Source of the DNA: Limnephilus marmoratus
Taxonomy: Eukaryota; Arthropoda; Insecta; Trichoptera; Limnephilidae
DNA length: 64,000 nucleotides
NCBI GenBank assembly: GCA_917880885.1
Contig: OU862927.1
Location: 39,149,571-39,213,570 of the forward strand
Direction of reading: 5' to 3'
Below are positions 20,686 to 30,529 of the stretch, one piece after another; positions within the stretch are counted from its first letter, which is position 1, and each line of letters starts with the position of its first letter. Below the pieces are notes generated by a model, which was not told the origin of the DNA, ran no database searches, and saw nothing but the letters and a program-made list of their open reading frames with translations. The translations under genes were made by a program, and so were the position numbers.

Positions 20686-23204
20686 TTAGGTGGGAGTAGT
20701 GGGAGGGATGATTTTGGGGGGAGGGGGAAAGCGGTGGGAGGAGTCAATATTACACGGAAACATGGTTAGTAGAGGAGATTTGCAAGGGGCTATTATTTTA
20801 TTCACTAAATTAATTTTAGATTTAATTTTTTTGTTTATTTCGAGCGTTTCTAAAGCGCAAAGATTAAAGTAAGAGTTTATATTGCAATGTTTAAATTTTG
20901 TTTTTTCTTTATTGAAGCTATGGCCTGACTCTATTAAATGATTCGCAAATTCGGAGTAATTATTGTTTCGTAAACAAAGTTCATGTTCCCTGATTCTAGT
21001 TTTGAAATTTCTAGTTGTCATACCTACATACTGTGCGTCACAATCGTTACATTCTAAAGTGTATATCCCGTTTTTTTCAAACTTATTAGAAACATCCTTA
21101 TTATTTATCAAATTTTTAATTTTAGAATTAGTATAGAAAGCTGGAGAAATATGATCTGGTAATAAACGGGATATTTTTAAGGATAAATCGCCTGTAAAAA
21201 TGGGTTTTTTATATATTGGGTAGTTACCAGGTTTGCTCATATTATTACCACTATAAATGTACTTTTTTGTTAAAAAATTTGCTTGTTTCTTATTAACTAA
21301 GCGGTCAATTATTTCAGGTTTATATCCATTGTTCGTGGCTATCTGTTTTATAATGTTAATTTCATTATTATAATTATCATTGTTTAAAGGGACATTAATA
21401 GCGCGATGTATCATTGAGTTGAAGGAGGCGAGTTTATGTGATAAAGGGTGAAGTGAAGTAGACGGTATAACACAATCAGTGTGCGTAGGTTTTCTGTATA
21501 TATTAAAAACACACTTATTATTATCTAAATTGATATTTAAGTCTAAGAAATTTAAATTGTTGTTATCATTATGTTCCAGTGTAAATTTTATATTTTGGTG
21601 AAGGTTATTAATAAAAGTGAGAAAGTTGTCTAATTGTCTGTTACTACCTGACCAAATTACAAATACGTCATCAACATACCTAAACCATACAAAAAAATAT
21701 TAGATAATAGGGAAAGTCCACAATCGAATAATTTGTTTTCAAAGGAGTTCATAAATATCTCAGCGAACAATGGGGAGGCGGGATTCCCCATTGGAAGGCC
21801 ATTATGTTGTTTGTATAATTTATCATTAAAGGTAAAATAGTTTTGATTAATGCAAATTTCTAAGAGAGTGGACATTTCCTTTACAATGGCTCGATCTAAA
21901 TGGGAATTATTTAAAATATTTAAAATTAGGTTTTTACATTCATTAGTGGGAATACTGGGAAACAGATTGACAACGTCAAATGAAACTAATTTACTGTTGC
22001 TAGGAATATCTAAATCTTTGATTTTATCGATTAACTCCAAACTGTTTTTAATTGAGCGATGTGATGTGAATAATTTATTGGATTTGAACAAAGATACAAA
22101 TTTAGAACATATATTATAATTGGGGCTAGAATAAGCAGGAACAACAGGTCTGATAGGTATATCTTGTTTATGAATTTTCGCCAAACCATACAGTTTAGGT
22201 GGCTGAGGATTGGTCAATACTAGTGTATTATATTTAGGTTTTCCGCAAATTAAAGGACAGCTCTTAATTGTCTCCTTGACGTCTTCTTGAAACTTTTTTG
22301 TGGGGTCTTTTAGAAGGGTTGTAAAATTATCACTCTTTAAAAAATCTTCGACTTTTTTAATATAGTCTGTTTTCTTTAAAATCACTATGGTGTTGCCTTT
22401 GTCAGCTTTTGTTATAGTTAGATTATTTTCTTTTATGGTTTTTTTTATACTGTTTAAGGTTAGTTTTTCAGTATTTTTGTGGTTATTAATGTAATTATTT
22501 TTAAGGCTTTTCTGGATTATTTCACTAGATTTGTGTTTAATGGATTCAGAGCACTTGAAAAGGGCTTGATCCATGTCAGCAGACAGTATTTCGATGTTTT
22601 GAATTTTATTGTCTTGAATATTATAATTTAGTCCTTTAGATAAAAAACACTTTTCTTTCACGGTTAATTCGTGGTCCGATAGATTTATTACTCTATCATT
22701 AAATTTATGATTAGAAAATGTAATATTAGGTAGAGAGTTTTGACACTCATCTAGTTTTTTGGAGGCGAGAATAAGATTTTTAAGTTTTTTACGTAAGGTA
22801 ATTTTCTTTTTGAATGCGACTTCACTGGCACGATTTCTGATTTTATCGTCGAACAAATCCCATTCCATGGGATGTAAACTGTTAACAAGTTCAGTATGTA
22901 ACACTTTTAACAAAACTTGTATGTTATCTCTGATGTAGAACCACGATTTTATTTCTTCTTTTAACCACATTTTCTTAGCAAAAAGAATTGATTTTGAAGC
23001 TGATGAACTGTTGTTTTTAGTTTTTATATTTATATACTTTGGGAACACTTTGTTTTTCACACACATTTGATTGAAATATATATTAAGAGACACAATTCTG
23101 TACTTGCACATAAGTTTTAAATAATATTTGCCTTGGTATGCTGTACTAGCGTTCACAATTTTTTGTATTTCTTGGGCATTAACTATGTAACAATTTCTAG
23201 ACAT
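20686..23204 (-). pseudogene. Penelope RT plus GIY-YIG protein, one frameshift
   Basis: It starts MSRNCYIVNAQEIQ at 23204. RT motifs include ITKADKGNTIVIL, KLYGLAKIHKQ, LVSFDVVNLFPSIPTNE, NGLPMGNPASPLFAE and YVDD (21667-21678). A frameshift in a T-run near 21695-21705 separates the palm from the rest. After it come a conserved linker and the GIY-YIG nuclease: GIY at 21061-21069, YVG at 21022-21030, then TRNFKTRIREHE and EFANHLIESGHSF. The protein would be roughly 840 residues, a normal Penelope length. Apart from the frameshift it looks complete, so the copy is young. Confidence 0.93.
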
Positions 23205-23312
23205 TTTGTTTTTTAAAGAGTTTTATTAAATGTACATTTGTTACTTAAATTTAATTTTTCCGCGACCGGTTTCGATACAACCGTATCATTCACGAGCAGA
23301 ATTAAAACTAAC
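23205..23312 (-). repeat. Penelope terminal repeat, copy 2 (direct)
   Basis: Same orientation and nearly identical to 20543-20650, immediately upstream of the ORF start on the minus strand. It therefore holds the putative promoter. Confidence 0.85.
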
Positions 23313-23332
23313 TAACGAGCAGAATTAAAACA

Positions 23333-23610
23333 AATCTCCTCTACCAACCATGTTTCCGTGTAATATTGACTCCTCCCACCGCTTTCCCCCTCCCCCCAAA
23401 ATCATCCCTCCCACTACTCCCACCTAATTAATCTTTGGTACTTGCATTTAATTTTTAAGTTAGTTTTAATTCTGCTCGTGAATGATACGGTTGTATCGAA
23501 ACCGGTCGCGGAAAAATTAAATTTAAGTAACAAATGTACATTTAATAAAACTCTTTAAAAAACAAAATGTCTAGAAATTGTTACATAGTTAATGCCCAAG
23601 AAATACAAAA
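23333..23610 (+). repeat. Penelope terminal segment, copy 3 (inverted)
   Basis: Reverse complement of 20543-20775 (3' UTR and terminal repeat), continuing into the first codons of the ORF (atgtctagaaattgttac at 23567) before the poly-A run. It reads as a 3' end fused to a 5' start, a copy of a tandem junction. Confidence 0.88.
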
Positions 23611-23620
23611 AAAAAAAAAA

Positions 23621-24116
23621 AAGGAGCGTCTAACCCTACCATTACCCTCGTAAACCATATTCCCCTATCTGATATTTTTTCCATCATCAAAGATAGATCC
23701 CGCAATGTTTGGACAGAGTATTGGAACATTGCTAGTCAATCCAAGGGTGCCCGCTACGCCTCAATACAAAGGACTATCCCATCAAAACCGTGGTTTCAAA
23801 AATTCCCCCATTTTTCAAAAAAAGAAATTTCCTTACTTATTCGAATGAGAATCGGACATTGTTCTGTTCCTTCTCACCTTTTTAAAAATCATGTGCTTGA
23901 CTCCCCAGATTGTACATTCTGTGGTCTAGATGTGGGAACTTTAGATCACATATTTTTTGATTGTCCCTCTCTAAATAAATATCCTCTCTTCTATCAAGAT
24001 TTATCCAAAATTGCCTCTCCTCCATTCAACATCTCATCTTTTCTAAGTCTGAACTCCACTCCAATCTTCCATAAAATTCTGAAATTTGCACATTTAAATA
24101 AAATTAATACATAAAT
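23621..24116 (+). pseudogene. RNase H-bearing non-LTR ORF2, 3' part
   Basis: Continuation of the frame interrupted at 20542, starting again with GAS within the 13-bp duplication. It ends with a zinc-knuckle-like CTFCGLDVGTLDHIFFDC (C-x2-C...H-x4-C) and a stop after NKINT. This C-terminal knuckle is usual in RNase H-bearing elements of the Jockey/I supergroup. A C-run at about 24190 marks the junction with the host TIR element. Confidence 0.88.
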
Positions 24117-24318
24117 TCACTTATCATTTCTCTGTAATTATAAAGATGGCCTAGAACATCCTTGAAGGGTGAAAGCCAGAAATAATCGAAAACCCCCCCC
24201 CCCCCCCTCCCTCCCGGTGACCAAAAACCTAAGGCCCCCGCCGCTCATTTGTAACAAGCGTAGTATTTTGAAGATCCCCCCTCCCCCTGAACGGGTCACG
24301 TAGTTTGGGAACGTTCCC

Positions 24319-24440
24319 TAACTGGGACTCGAACCCAGACCTTTCGTCTAACCGGGTTATTGTTATCTTCTTCTTCAATGATATATTACATTGATGGGAA
24401 TAACCTTCAAAAAGTTATAAAAGAGAGTCTTTCTTAATAG
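24319..24440. mobile_element. SINE S2 copy c, right half, rearranged
   Basis: It resumes the tRNA-like head (ctgggactcgaacccagacc) at the TAA duplication. At about 24357 it switches to S2 tail sequence in the opposite orientation (ttattgttatcttcttcttc). The head and tail are therefore inverted relative to each other. Confidence 0.65.
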
Positions 24441-25074
24441 AGAAGATGAGTTACATTTCGTTAGAAATTGGGAATGCGGGGCCTTAAGGGAAATCTTTAA
24501 ATAATTCATAAGTGCTGATCGTTCATAGATAGCGGTTTTTTATCATTGTTTTTATTTAATTACAAAACTAATTTTAGGATGAAAGGAACTTACAATTCAT
24601 ACGTGGGAGGTAATAGATACAATTTTACAAAGGTACCTATTTTGATATCAAAAATATAAGTTTCACATAAGTGCAGCATAAAAAATAAAAGGCATGTTAA
24701 GTAGAACAAACAACAAGAGAAAACAAGTGGAGAAAAAAAAACAAAGATATACTAATTTAAATTATCACAAATAAAGAAAAAGGAGACAAAACAACAAAAC
24801 ATAAAAAGAAAATAACATATTTTCATTTTTTATTAAAAAAAATATTGTTTTAAATCGTTGTTTTGATTTTTTTATTATACTAAGTGTGTTTGTACATATC
24901 TGGAATGCAAACTGGAATAAAAAGTTTAAAAAATTGCTCATCTCACGTTTTTATCTAAATAAGATTAACGATGTCGAAAAAAATTAAACGTACACATATT
25001 TTACATGTGTATGTGTTTTAAACGTTATCCTCAGCTCACTTTTTTTATCGTTTCGTGCGAAAATAATTAACAAA
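24441..25074. other. No recognisable feature
   Basis: Very AT-rich, with many A-runs. I see no gene, SINE head or inverted repeat. Confidence 0.5.
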
Positions 25075-25262
25075 AAATTCCAAAAGTTTCTTTTCAAATT
25101 GCGGTCGAAAACTTTGGTATCATAAAGGTGTACATTTTAATTATTTTGTGATGAATCTTTAGATATGAATATAAAGCGTAGTATTTTCTCTTTCTAACGC
25201 CTTTTAAATCATATATATCTAACCATAATACTCTTAGTAAGGGAGACACAACGAATTCAGTG
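25075..25262 (-). repeat. Interspersed repeat family F, copy 2
   Basis: Inverted relative to 15965-16150. Shared words are actttggtatcataaaggtgtac and gtaagggagacacaacgaattc. Confidence 0.5.
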
Positions 25263-25577
25263 GTAACTATATGAGTTTTTCCGAAAAGCGAAAAAAATTA
25301 CCTGAGAGTTTAAAGGAAGCAACTACTGACTACGAATACATCTAAAATTCTTCACAGACTGGATCACACAACAAGTTATTTACTTTACTCAAACATTATA
25401 ACATCAACATAACCCAAACAAAACATAAAAAAAAATTAAAATAAAACAAAAAACATTGTTTCGGGACAGAAAATATTACCACCATATTATTTATACCAGT
25501 GGCGGTATGGTTCATAGAAAAATTTACCTCCTGTCTGTTTATCGGGACAATTATTATTTATCTAAGTCTAACTGTTA

Positions 25578-26296
25578 ATATGGGTCTCGTAGTAAACCAG
25601 CAAAAGACCAAATACATGGCTGTAGGATGCACCCAACAAATCCCAACTCTCTCATGTGGAAACCAAAATTTCGGAACGGTACCAAGATTCACATACCTAG
25701 GCTCCCTGATAACAAACGACAATAATACCACAGAGGAGATCCAGAAGCGCATAGTGAACTCAAATCGATGTTATTTCCGCCTACAAAACCAATTAAAGTC
25801 CAGACTGCTGTTCAGAAACACGAAGATATTAGTGTACAAAACACAGACCAGTACTTACGTACGCAGCTGAGACTTGGGTACTAACTAAGAGGAATGAGCG
25901 AGCACTGGACATTTTTGAAAGAAAAATTTTGAGGCGCATCTTCGGACCGGTTCTAGAACATGGATTTTGGCGCAGATGCTACAACAATGAGCTCCATACT
26001 TTTTTTAAGGAGCTAAACGTCGCAAAATTTATAAAATTGGGAAGACTTCGGTGGCTGGGTCATGTGGAGAGAATGACCGAGCATCAAGCACCAAAGTCCC
26101 TGCTGAACTCAAGACCAATAGGGCGAAGGAGCCTGGGAAGGCCAAGACTAAGATGGAGCGACAACGTCCTCAAAGACATATCTATCTTGGAGCTTCCAAA
26201 CTGGAGAGAGCTGGCACAAAACCGAGATGAGTGGAGGAAGACTCTTGAGGAGGCCAAGACCCACCAGGGGTTGTAGAGTCAATAGTGATGATGATG
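25578..26296 (+). pseudogene. RTE-like reverse transcriptase C-terminal fragment, family R1 copy b
   Basis: It is flanked by the perfect 14-bp duplication AAGTCTAACTGTTA (25564-25577, 26297-26310) and ends in gtgatgatgatg. Protein: GLVVNQQKTKYMAV, FTYLGSLITNDN, then one frameshift near 25850. After it come FERKILRRIFGPV, RWLGHVERMTEHQAP and NWRELAQNRDEWRKTLEEA with a stop at 26274-26276. The endonuclease and catalytic core are absent through 5' truncation. Target-primed insertion is clear. Confidence 0.92.
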
Positions 26297-26310
26297 AAGT
26301 CTAACTGTTA

Positions 26311-27010
26311 CTAATCTTAAATTTATGTGTACGATACTGCCGCCATGGGTCTACCCACAGTGCCTTTCTTGACAATATCAAGGAGGATACGGTGCTTCTA
26401 CTTATGTCGACAGAATAGCACTTAATCCTAAACATGGGATCACATCAGCACAGTTTCTCGCAGTGAAGTATTCACAAAGCACTACTACTAAACATTTTAT
26501 ATACAGTTTTTTACATTACTGAAACTTATTATCTATGTAAACCGCTCTATTAATCTGTTAAATGTGTGCTCGCGAACAGAAATAAAAGAAGTAAATAAAA
26601 GATTTTGGAAAAAATAATGTAATTTAATATTCAACCTGGAACCGTTTTATTTTTATGAAGAGTGAGATGAATCCATTAAACGAAGATCAGCATTGCGATG
26701 GAAAAAATGCAAGAATAAATTATTAAAATTCGCAGCTGCAATCCAGAGCGCTTTATCTCTATAGCAGTGCATACTATTGAAGGTTGCCTCTATGTGGCTG
26801 TAGGCCCTGTATTATGTATATAGGACTCGGCCTGCATATTAAAATAATGCATTTGAATACGCCCGCTGCACCGTAAATAGCATTACTCGCGGGAGAAATC
26901 CGTGCCGGCGCCGTAGCTGGTGGAGTAATATAATTATTGCGACACGGCGACTAAACGAGAATAATAGCTGGAATTTTAGAGAAATCATTTCATATTAGAT
27001 CTGGTTAATT
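26311..27010. other. No recognisable feature
   Basis: Apparently low-copy sequence. 26760-26960 is less AT-rich than its surroundings and shares nothing with the other repeats, so it could be unique host DNA. No exon can be supported. Confidence 0.4.
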
Positions 27011-27019
27011 CGAGCAGTT

Positions 27020-27640
27020 TTCTGGTAATCGTCAGTGCTTTTTCTGTTGTTTTTAGCCCTGTCATTTCCAGTAATTTCTCTCTTATTTAAGGCGCTTTCT
27101 CTGTTCTTCCAGATCTTTTCTTATTTTCCGATCTCTCTCTTATATTATATCTGTGTATTTTTAGCACTTTCTCTCTTTTTCCAACATTTTCTCAATAAAT
27201 TTCTAGCACTTTCCCTCTTATTTCCAGAATTTTCTAGAAATTTTCCAGCTATTTACCGAACTTTCTCTTTTACGATGTATTTTTAACTTTTTCGTTTTAT
27301 TCAGCATTTTGTCATTTCCAGCACTCTTTCTGTAATTGATGGCACTTTGTCTCTTATTTTCAACAATTTCTCTGTTTCTTTTTTTTCAGCATTTACTCTG
27401 TCATTTCCAGCCCTTTTTCTGTTCTTTTCAGCATTTTCTCTGTTTTTCCAAATTTTCCAGTTCTTTTCCGAACTTTTTCTTAAGTACCTACCTTCGTGGA
27501 TATATCCAGCACTTTCTACTTCCAGCTTTTTATTCCAGCATTTTCTGCTATTTCCAACTCTTTCTCTGTTATTACCACCATTTTCTCTTTTATTTCCACC
27601 AATCTCTCCGTTTTTCTAGCACTTTCAGTTATTTTCCAAA
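27020..27640. repeat. Degenerate pyrimidine-rich array
   Basis: Many irregular units of about 25-30 bp follow the pattern tttccagcactttctctgttatt. The plus strand is T/C-rich throughout, and most units end in a polypyrimidine run plus CAG or TAG. Open frames of 83-132 codons here come from the biased composition. Confidence 0.75.
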
Positions 27641-27654
27641 CTATGTAGACCTCT

Positions 27655-27882
27655 CCAGCCGAACTTTCAACCCATCGCCTAACACCGCAGGGGGAGCGAT
27701 GGATTCATACGTCCGTCACTTCTGGACACAATGACCCTCCGATTCCTACCCATCCCTTATACATTTTTCATTCCCAGAACTTCAATTCCTTCCATTCCCT
27801 AAATAGAACCTTCACACAGCATCCCCAAAGTCTGAGGGTTTTTTTCCTCAGGGCCTACTGTGTGAAGCTAATATAAAAAAAA
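27655..27882 (+). repeat. Family G 3' end, plus strand
   Basis: It contains cccatcgcctaacaccgc and ccttcacacagcatcccc. A small hairpin follows (ctgagggttttttt/cctcaggg), then ctgtgtgaagctaatata and an A-run, the terminal pattern of the Jockey-type family at 30480-33190. Confidence 0.65.
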
Positions 27883-27960
27883 ATCGTAAGCAGTTCACAC
27901 GAAGCAGGAGCTAAACCTTCAGAAAACTAAAGTAGATAAGGGTGGGAAGACCGATTAGTC

Positions 27961-28058
27961 TATTTCATTCCCTCGCAGACTAAATCTTATAGATGTATGT
28001 GTATCTCTTTCATCGAGTTTCAAATCACAACGGTGCTAAAGAAGTTTTTTCTTCAAAA
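27961..28058 (-). repeat. Repeat family E, copy 3
   Basis: Inverted copy with cctcgcagactaaatc, catcgagtttcaaatcac and ggtgctaaagaag. It ends at the outer cttc-type terminus. Confidence 0.65.
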
Positions 28059-28838
28059 ATGTAATAACATAGTAAGTAGTTTTACAAGCAATAAAAACAA
28101 ATTTTCTTCAGTTCAATTAAAATTAGTAATCATAATGAATTTGCAAGGATTTTTGCATTTGACGCGGATCTTATTAGCACCACTTTGAAGAGCGGAAAGT
28201 GCCCTACCTTCTAGTTTCCGGTGGCAGCTGCAATGTTATGGCACATAAATTAGTTTAACGGTAAACGAAGTGAAAATAAGTTTACTTTCGGTTCGTAACG
28301 GGAACTAAGTGGACCCTCCGGGGACAAACACATAAATAAGTGCAGCAAAGGAGGGCAGTTTGTTTGATAAACAAAACGCTCTCAATAAGTCGCTCGCGTC
28401 CCTACTGCAAACACAAACCTGAGGTGCATTGAGGCTGTTTAACATGGCATGGTCTATCTCCCTTGTTGCTATTAATTCTATTAAACTGGCCAACACGCAT
28501 TTTGGTGCCTGGGCTTTTTTAAAGCTCTTTTTTATCTAATTTCAGAACGCACAATCAAAAAATTTAGTCAGGTTTGGTGTATCAGCTATTAGACGCTGTA
28601 TAATTACCGTGAAGATTCACGGCTACTGTACCGTGACGGCAAAAAAGGCAACAAACGTACGTCCCTTATCGTTATAATGCTGCATTTCTTTCTTATACAT
28701 TTAGAAAGATGAGACACACAAATTACGTGTGCTTGTTTTCTCAAAAGTACCACAACATGACATAGTGACAAAGAGTCCTGGTCTTGGGTAGAGATAATGT
28801 AAAAAATATACAGGACTGTATCGTGCCGAATACCTTAT
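28059..28838. other. No recognisable feature
   Basis: Non-coding by inspection. Small frames only; no repeat similarity noticed. Confidence 0.45.
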
Positions 28839-29075
28839 ATCTTATTGCACTCCCAAACATGACATATCTTATTGCACCCCCAAACATGACATATCTTATT
28901 GCACCCCCAAACATGACATATCTTATTGCACCCCCAAACATGACATATCTTATTGCACCCCCAAACATGACATATCTTATTGCACCCCCAAACATGACAT
29001 ATCTTATTGCACCCCCAAACATGACATATCTTATAGCACCCCCAAACATGACATATCTTATTGCATCCCCAATCA
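28839..29075. repeat. 27-bp minisatellite, about 8.7 units
   Basis: The unit cttattgcacccccaaacat plus gacatat repeats with an exact 27-bp period (for example 28841 then 28868) and few differences. Because 27 is divisible by three, open frames with a nine-residue periodicity appear on both strands. These are artefacts. The array is flanked by the related words catgacatagtgac and catgatacagtgac. Confidence 0.95.
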
Positions 29076-29159
29076 TGATACAGTGACAAATATTATTGCG
29101 GCTCAGCTACGGCGATGGGAATTTTTTCGTTTCATTTTCTTCATACATTTTTTTTTTTT

Positions 29160-29572
29160 TTTTTTTACAGTGAATACCGCACAAGAATCTCAACTGCTCC
29201 CGTCTGGAGCCAGTGAGACTATGGCATCCCCAATTGGGGTATGTTGTGAGGCTGAAGGTAGCGGGGAGGGGAAGGAGGTGGGGAAGAGGAAGGTTGGGAA
29301 GTACCTGGCTATTCAGATCTGGTCACTAAACACGGCTAAAGCCATTTTCAAGCAACGTTTCAATTCTGAATGGTGGTCTTACACCAGGGCGATACTGATA
29401 GTATCTTCCACTCTGGAACATGCCGCAAATATACTATATATTATTTTAAATGAATAAATTGTGAAATAACACAAATTAATCAAATAAAATTTATTTGCGC
29501 ATGCCGGGTTCGAACCCGCGACCTCCGGAATGTGAGTCAAGAGTCTTAGCCACTGGACTACGGAGGTCGTCA
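29160..29572 (-). mobile_element. SINE S1, near full-length reference copy
   Basis: On the minus strand the head is gacctccgtagtccagtggc (box A-like) ... gggttcgaaccc (box B). It is followed by aaataaattttatttgatt, an AT-rich link, then the body (ccagagtggaagatact, ccaggtacttccc, ccccaattggggatgcc) and a terminal T/A tract at 29147-29166. Length is about 410 bp. A frame over it is meaningless. This family has about nine copies in the window. Confidence 0.85.
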
Positions 29573-29689
29573 TTTGAGGGAGTTGTATTATAATGATTGT
29601 ATGTTTCCTTTATGGGGGTGCAGACATACGTCACATTTGACTATTTTGGGCAGATATGCTGCAAATAACAATATTCATTTCATTACATG

Positions 29690-30152
29690 TGAATGGTATT
29701 TATTTGTGAGAGTGGATTTATGTGTTTGTGTCAAAGAATGACTGGCGAAGGACCTTGATTTTGTGTTACTATCACCGCTTAAAAATGATAAAAATACATG
29801 TTGCATAGAAAGTAAAAGGACTCACCGAAAAAGGATAAGAACTTGTAGTCTGGCAATGCGCTTTTCTGCTTCCTTTTCCCATCCAACAGGCACAATCACA
29901 GTAATAAGCGTGAGGTTCGTTATTTTGGTAGTACACAGCGGAGTTATTTATAATGGCGGATACACGGCGGAGCACAATGGTTGTCTCGTGGCGGGAGTTT
30001 TATTACAGACTGAGTAAGATTGACGGGTAGGCAATTGGGAATAGGTAGGACACAGGAACTTGCAACAATAATTAATACCAATCCCAAGCAGTGACAGTAT
30101 GTATGCGTGCTATGTAAGTATGTGTATGAGTAGGTATGTGTATGGGCGTAAC
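29690..30152. repeat. Interspersed repeat family C480, copy 2
   Basis: Direct copy of 6148-6634 over its whole length. Both ends match (gaatggtattt and gtgtatgggcgtaacca), which defines the element boundaries. Confidence 0.78.
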
Positions 30153-30529
30153 CAACATGTTCAAGAACAAAAGCAAAAGAATCAGCGCATTGACTTTTGA
30201 CCGTTTTGAATTTTTTGAAACACTTCAATATGATCCTTTAAATCATATTCCATACTTTCAAAATTATCCTCACGGCTTGTAAATCACAACACAAATAGAT
30301 ATATTAATAAAAAACCTGTAACAACCAAAAGAGGAAGCTAACTTAGCTTAGCTAGATTAAAAGAAAAAATAGCTACATTAAGAACGTTAAATGTTGGCTG
30401 AAGGAACTATCGGAAAACGAACTTACTTAAAACATCGTCGTAGAAGTTTCTGGAAAATCTTACCCAACCATAAAGTTAAACCATAGAAGTCGCTTAGAAA
30501 ACTTATCCAAAATATAGTCCCCCTTACAC

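Larger units (their letters stand above)
20543..23620 (-). mobile_element. Penelope-like element with direct and inverted terminal repeats
   Basis: The insertion is delimited by the 13-bp duplication AAGGAGCGTCTAA (20530-20542, 23621-23633) and interrupts the RNase H-bearing element. One protein region on minus (20686-23204) lies between two direct terminal repeats (20543-20665, 23205-23312). A third, inverted segment (about 23333-23610) carries 3' UTR, terminal repeat and the first codons of the ORF. A poly-A run (23607-23622) ends it. Such partial tandem plus inverted architecture is characteristic of Penelope elements. Confidence 0.93.
17436..24318. mobile_element. TIR element (family D) with TAA duplication, hosting nested elements
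   Basis: It begins GGGAACGTACC...GAGGTGACC and ends in the inverted GGGTCACGTAG...GGGAACGTTCCC. It sits between TAA at 17433-17435 and TAA at 24319-24321, interrupting an S2 SINE. A 3-bp TAA duplication with a GGG-starting TIR would suit a PIF/Harbinger-like or IS3EU-like element; I cannot decide. Its own sequence is short (about 45 bp left, about 130 bp right, C-rich). The remainder is the inserted retroelements. Confidence 0.7.

Noticed and set aside
20690..20872. 60-codon plus-strand frame
   Set aside because: It is the antisense of the Penelope 3' end.
27035..27734. Phe/Leu/Ser-rich membrane protein frames
   Set aside because: They result from a T/C-rich degenerate array; adjacent frames are equally open.
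28839..29075. CRISPR-like regular repeat
   Set aside because: Units are directly adjacent with no unique spacers; it is a minisatellite in what appears to be eukaryotic DNA.
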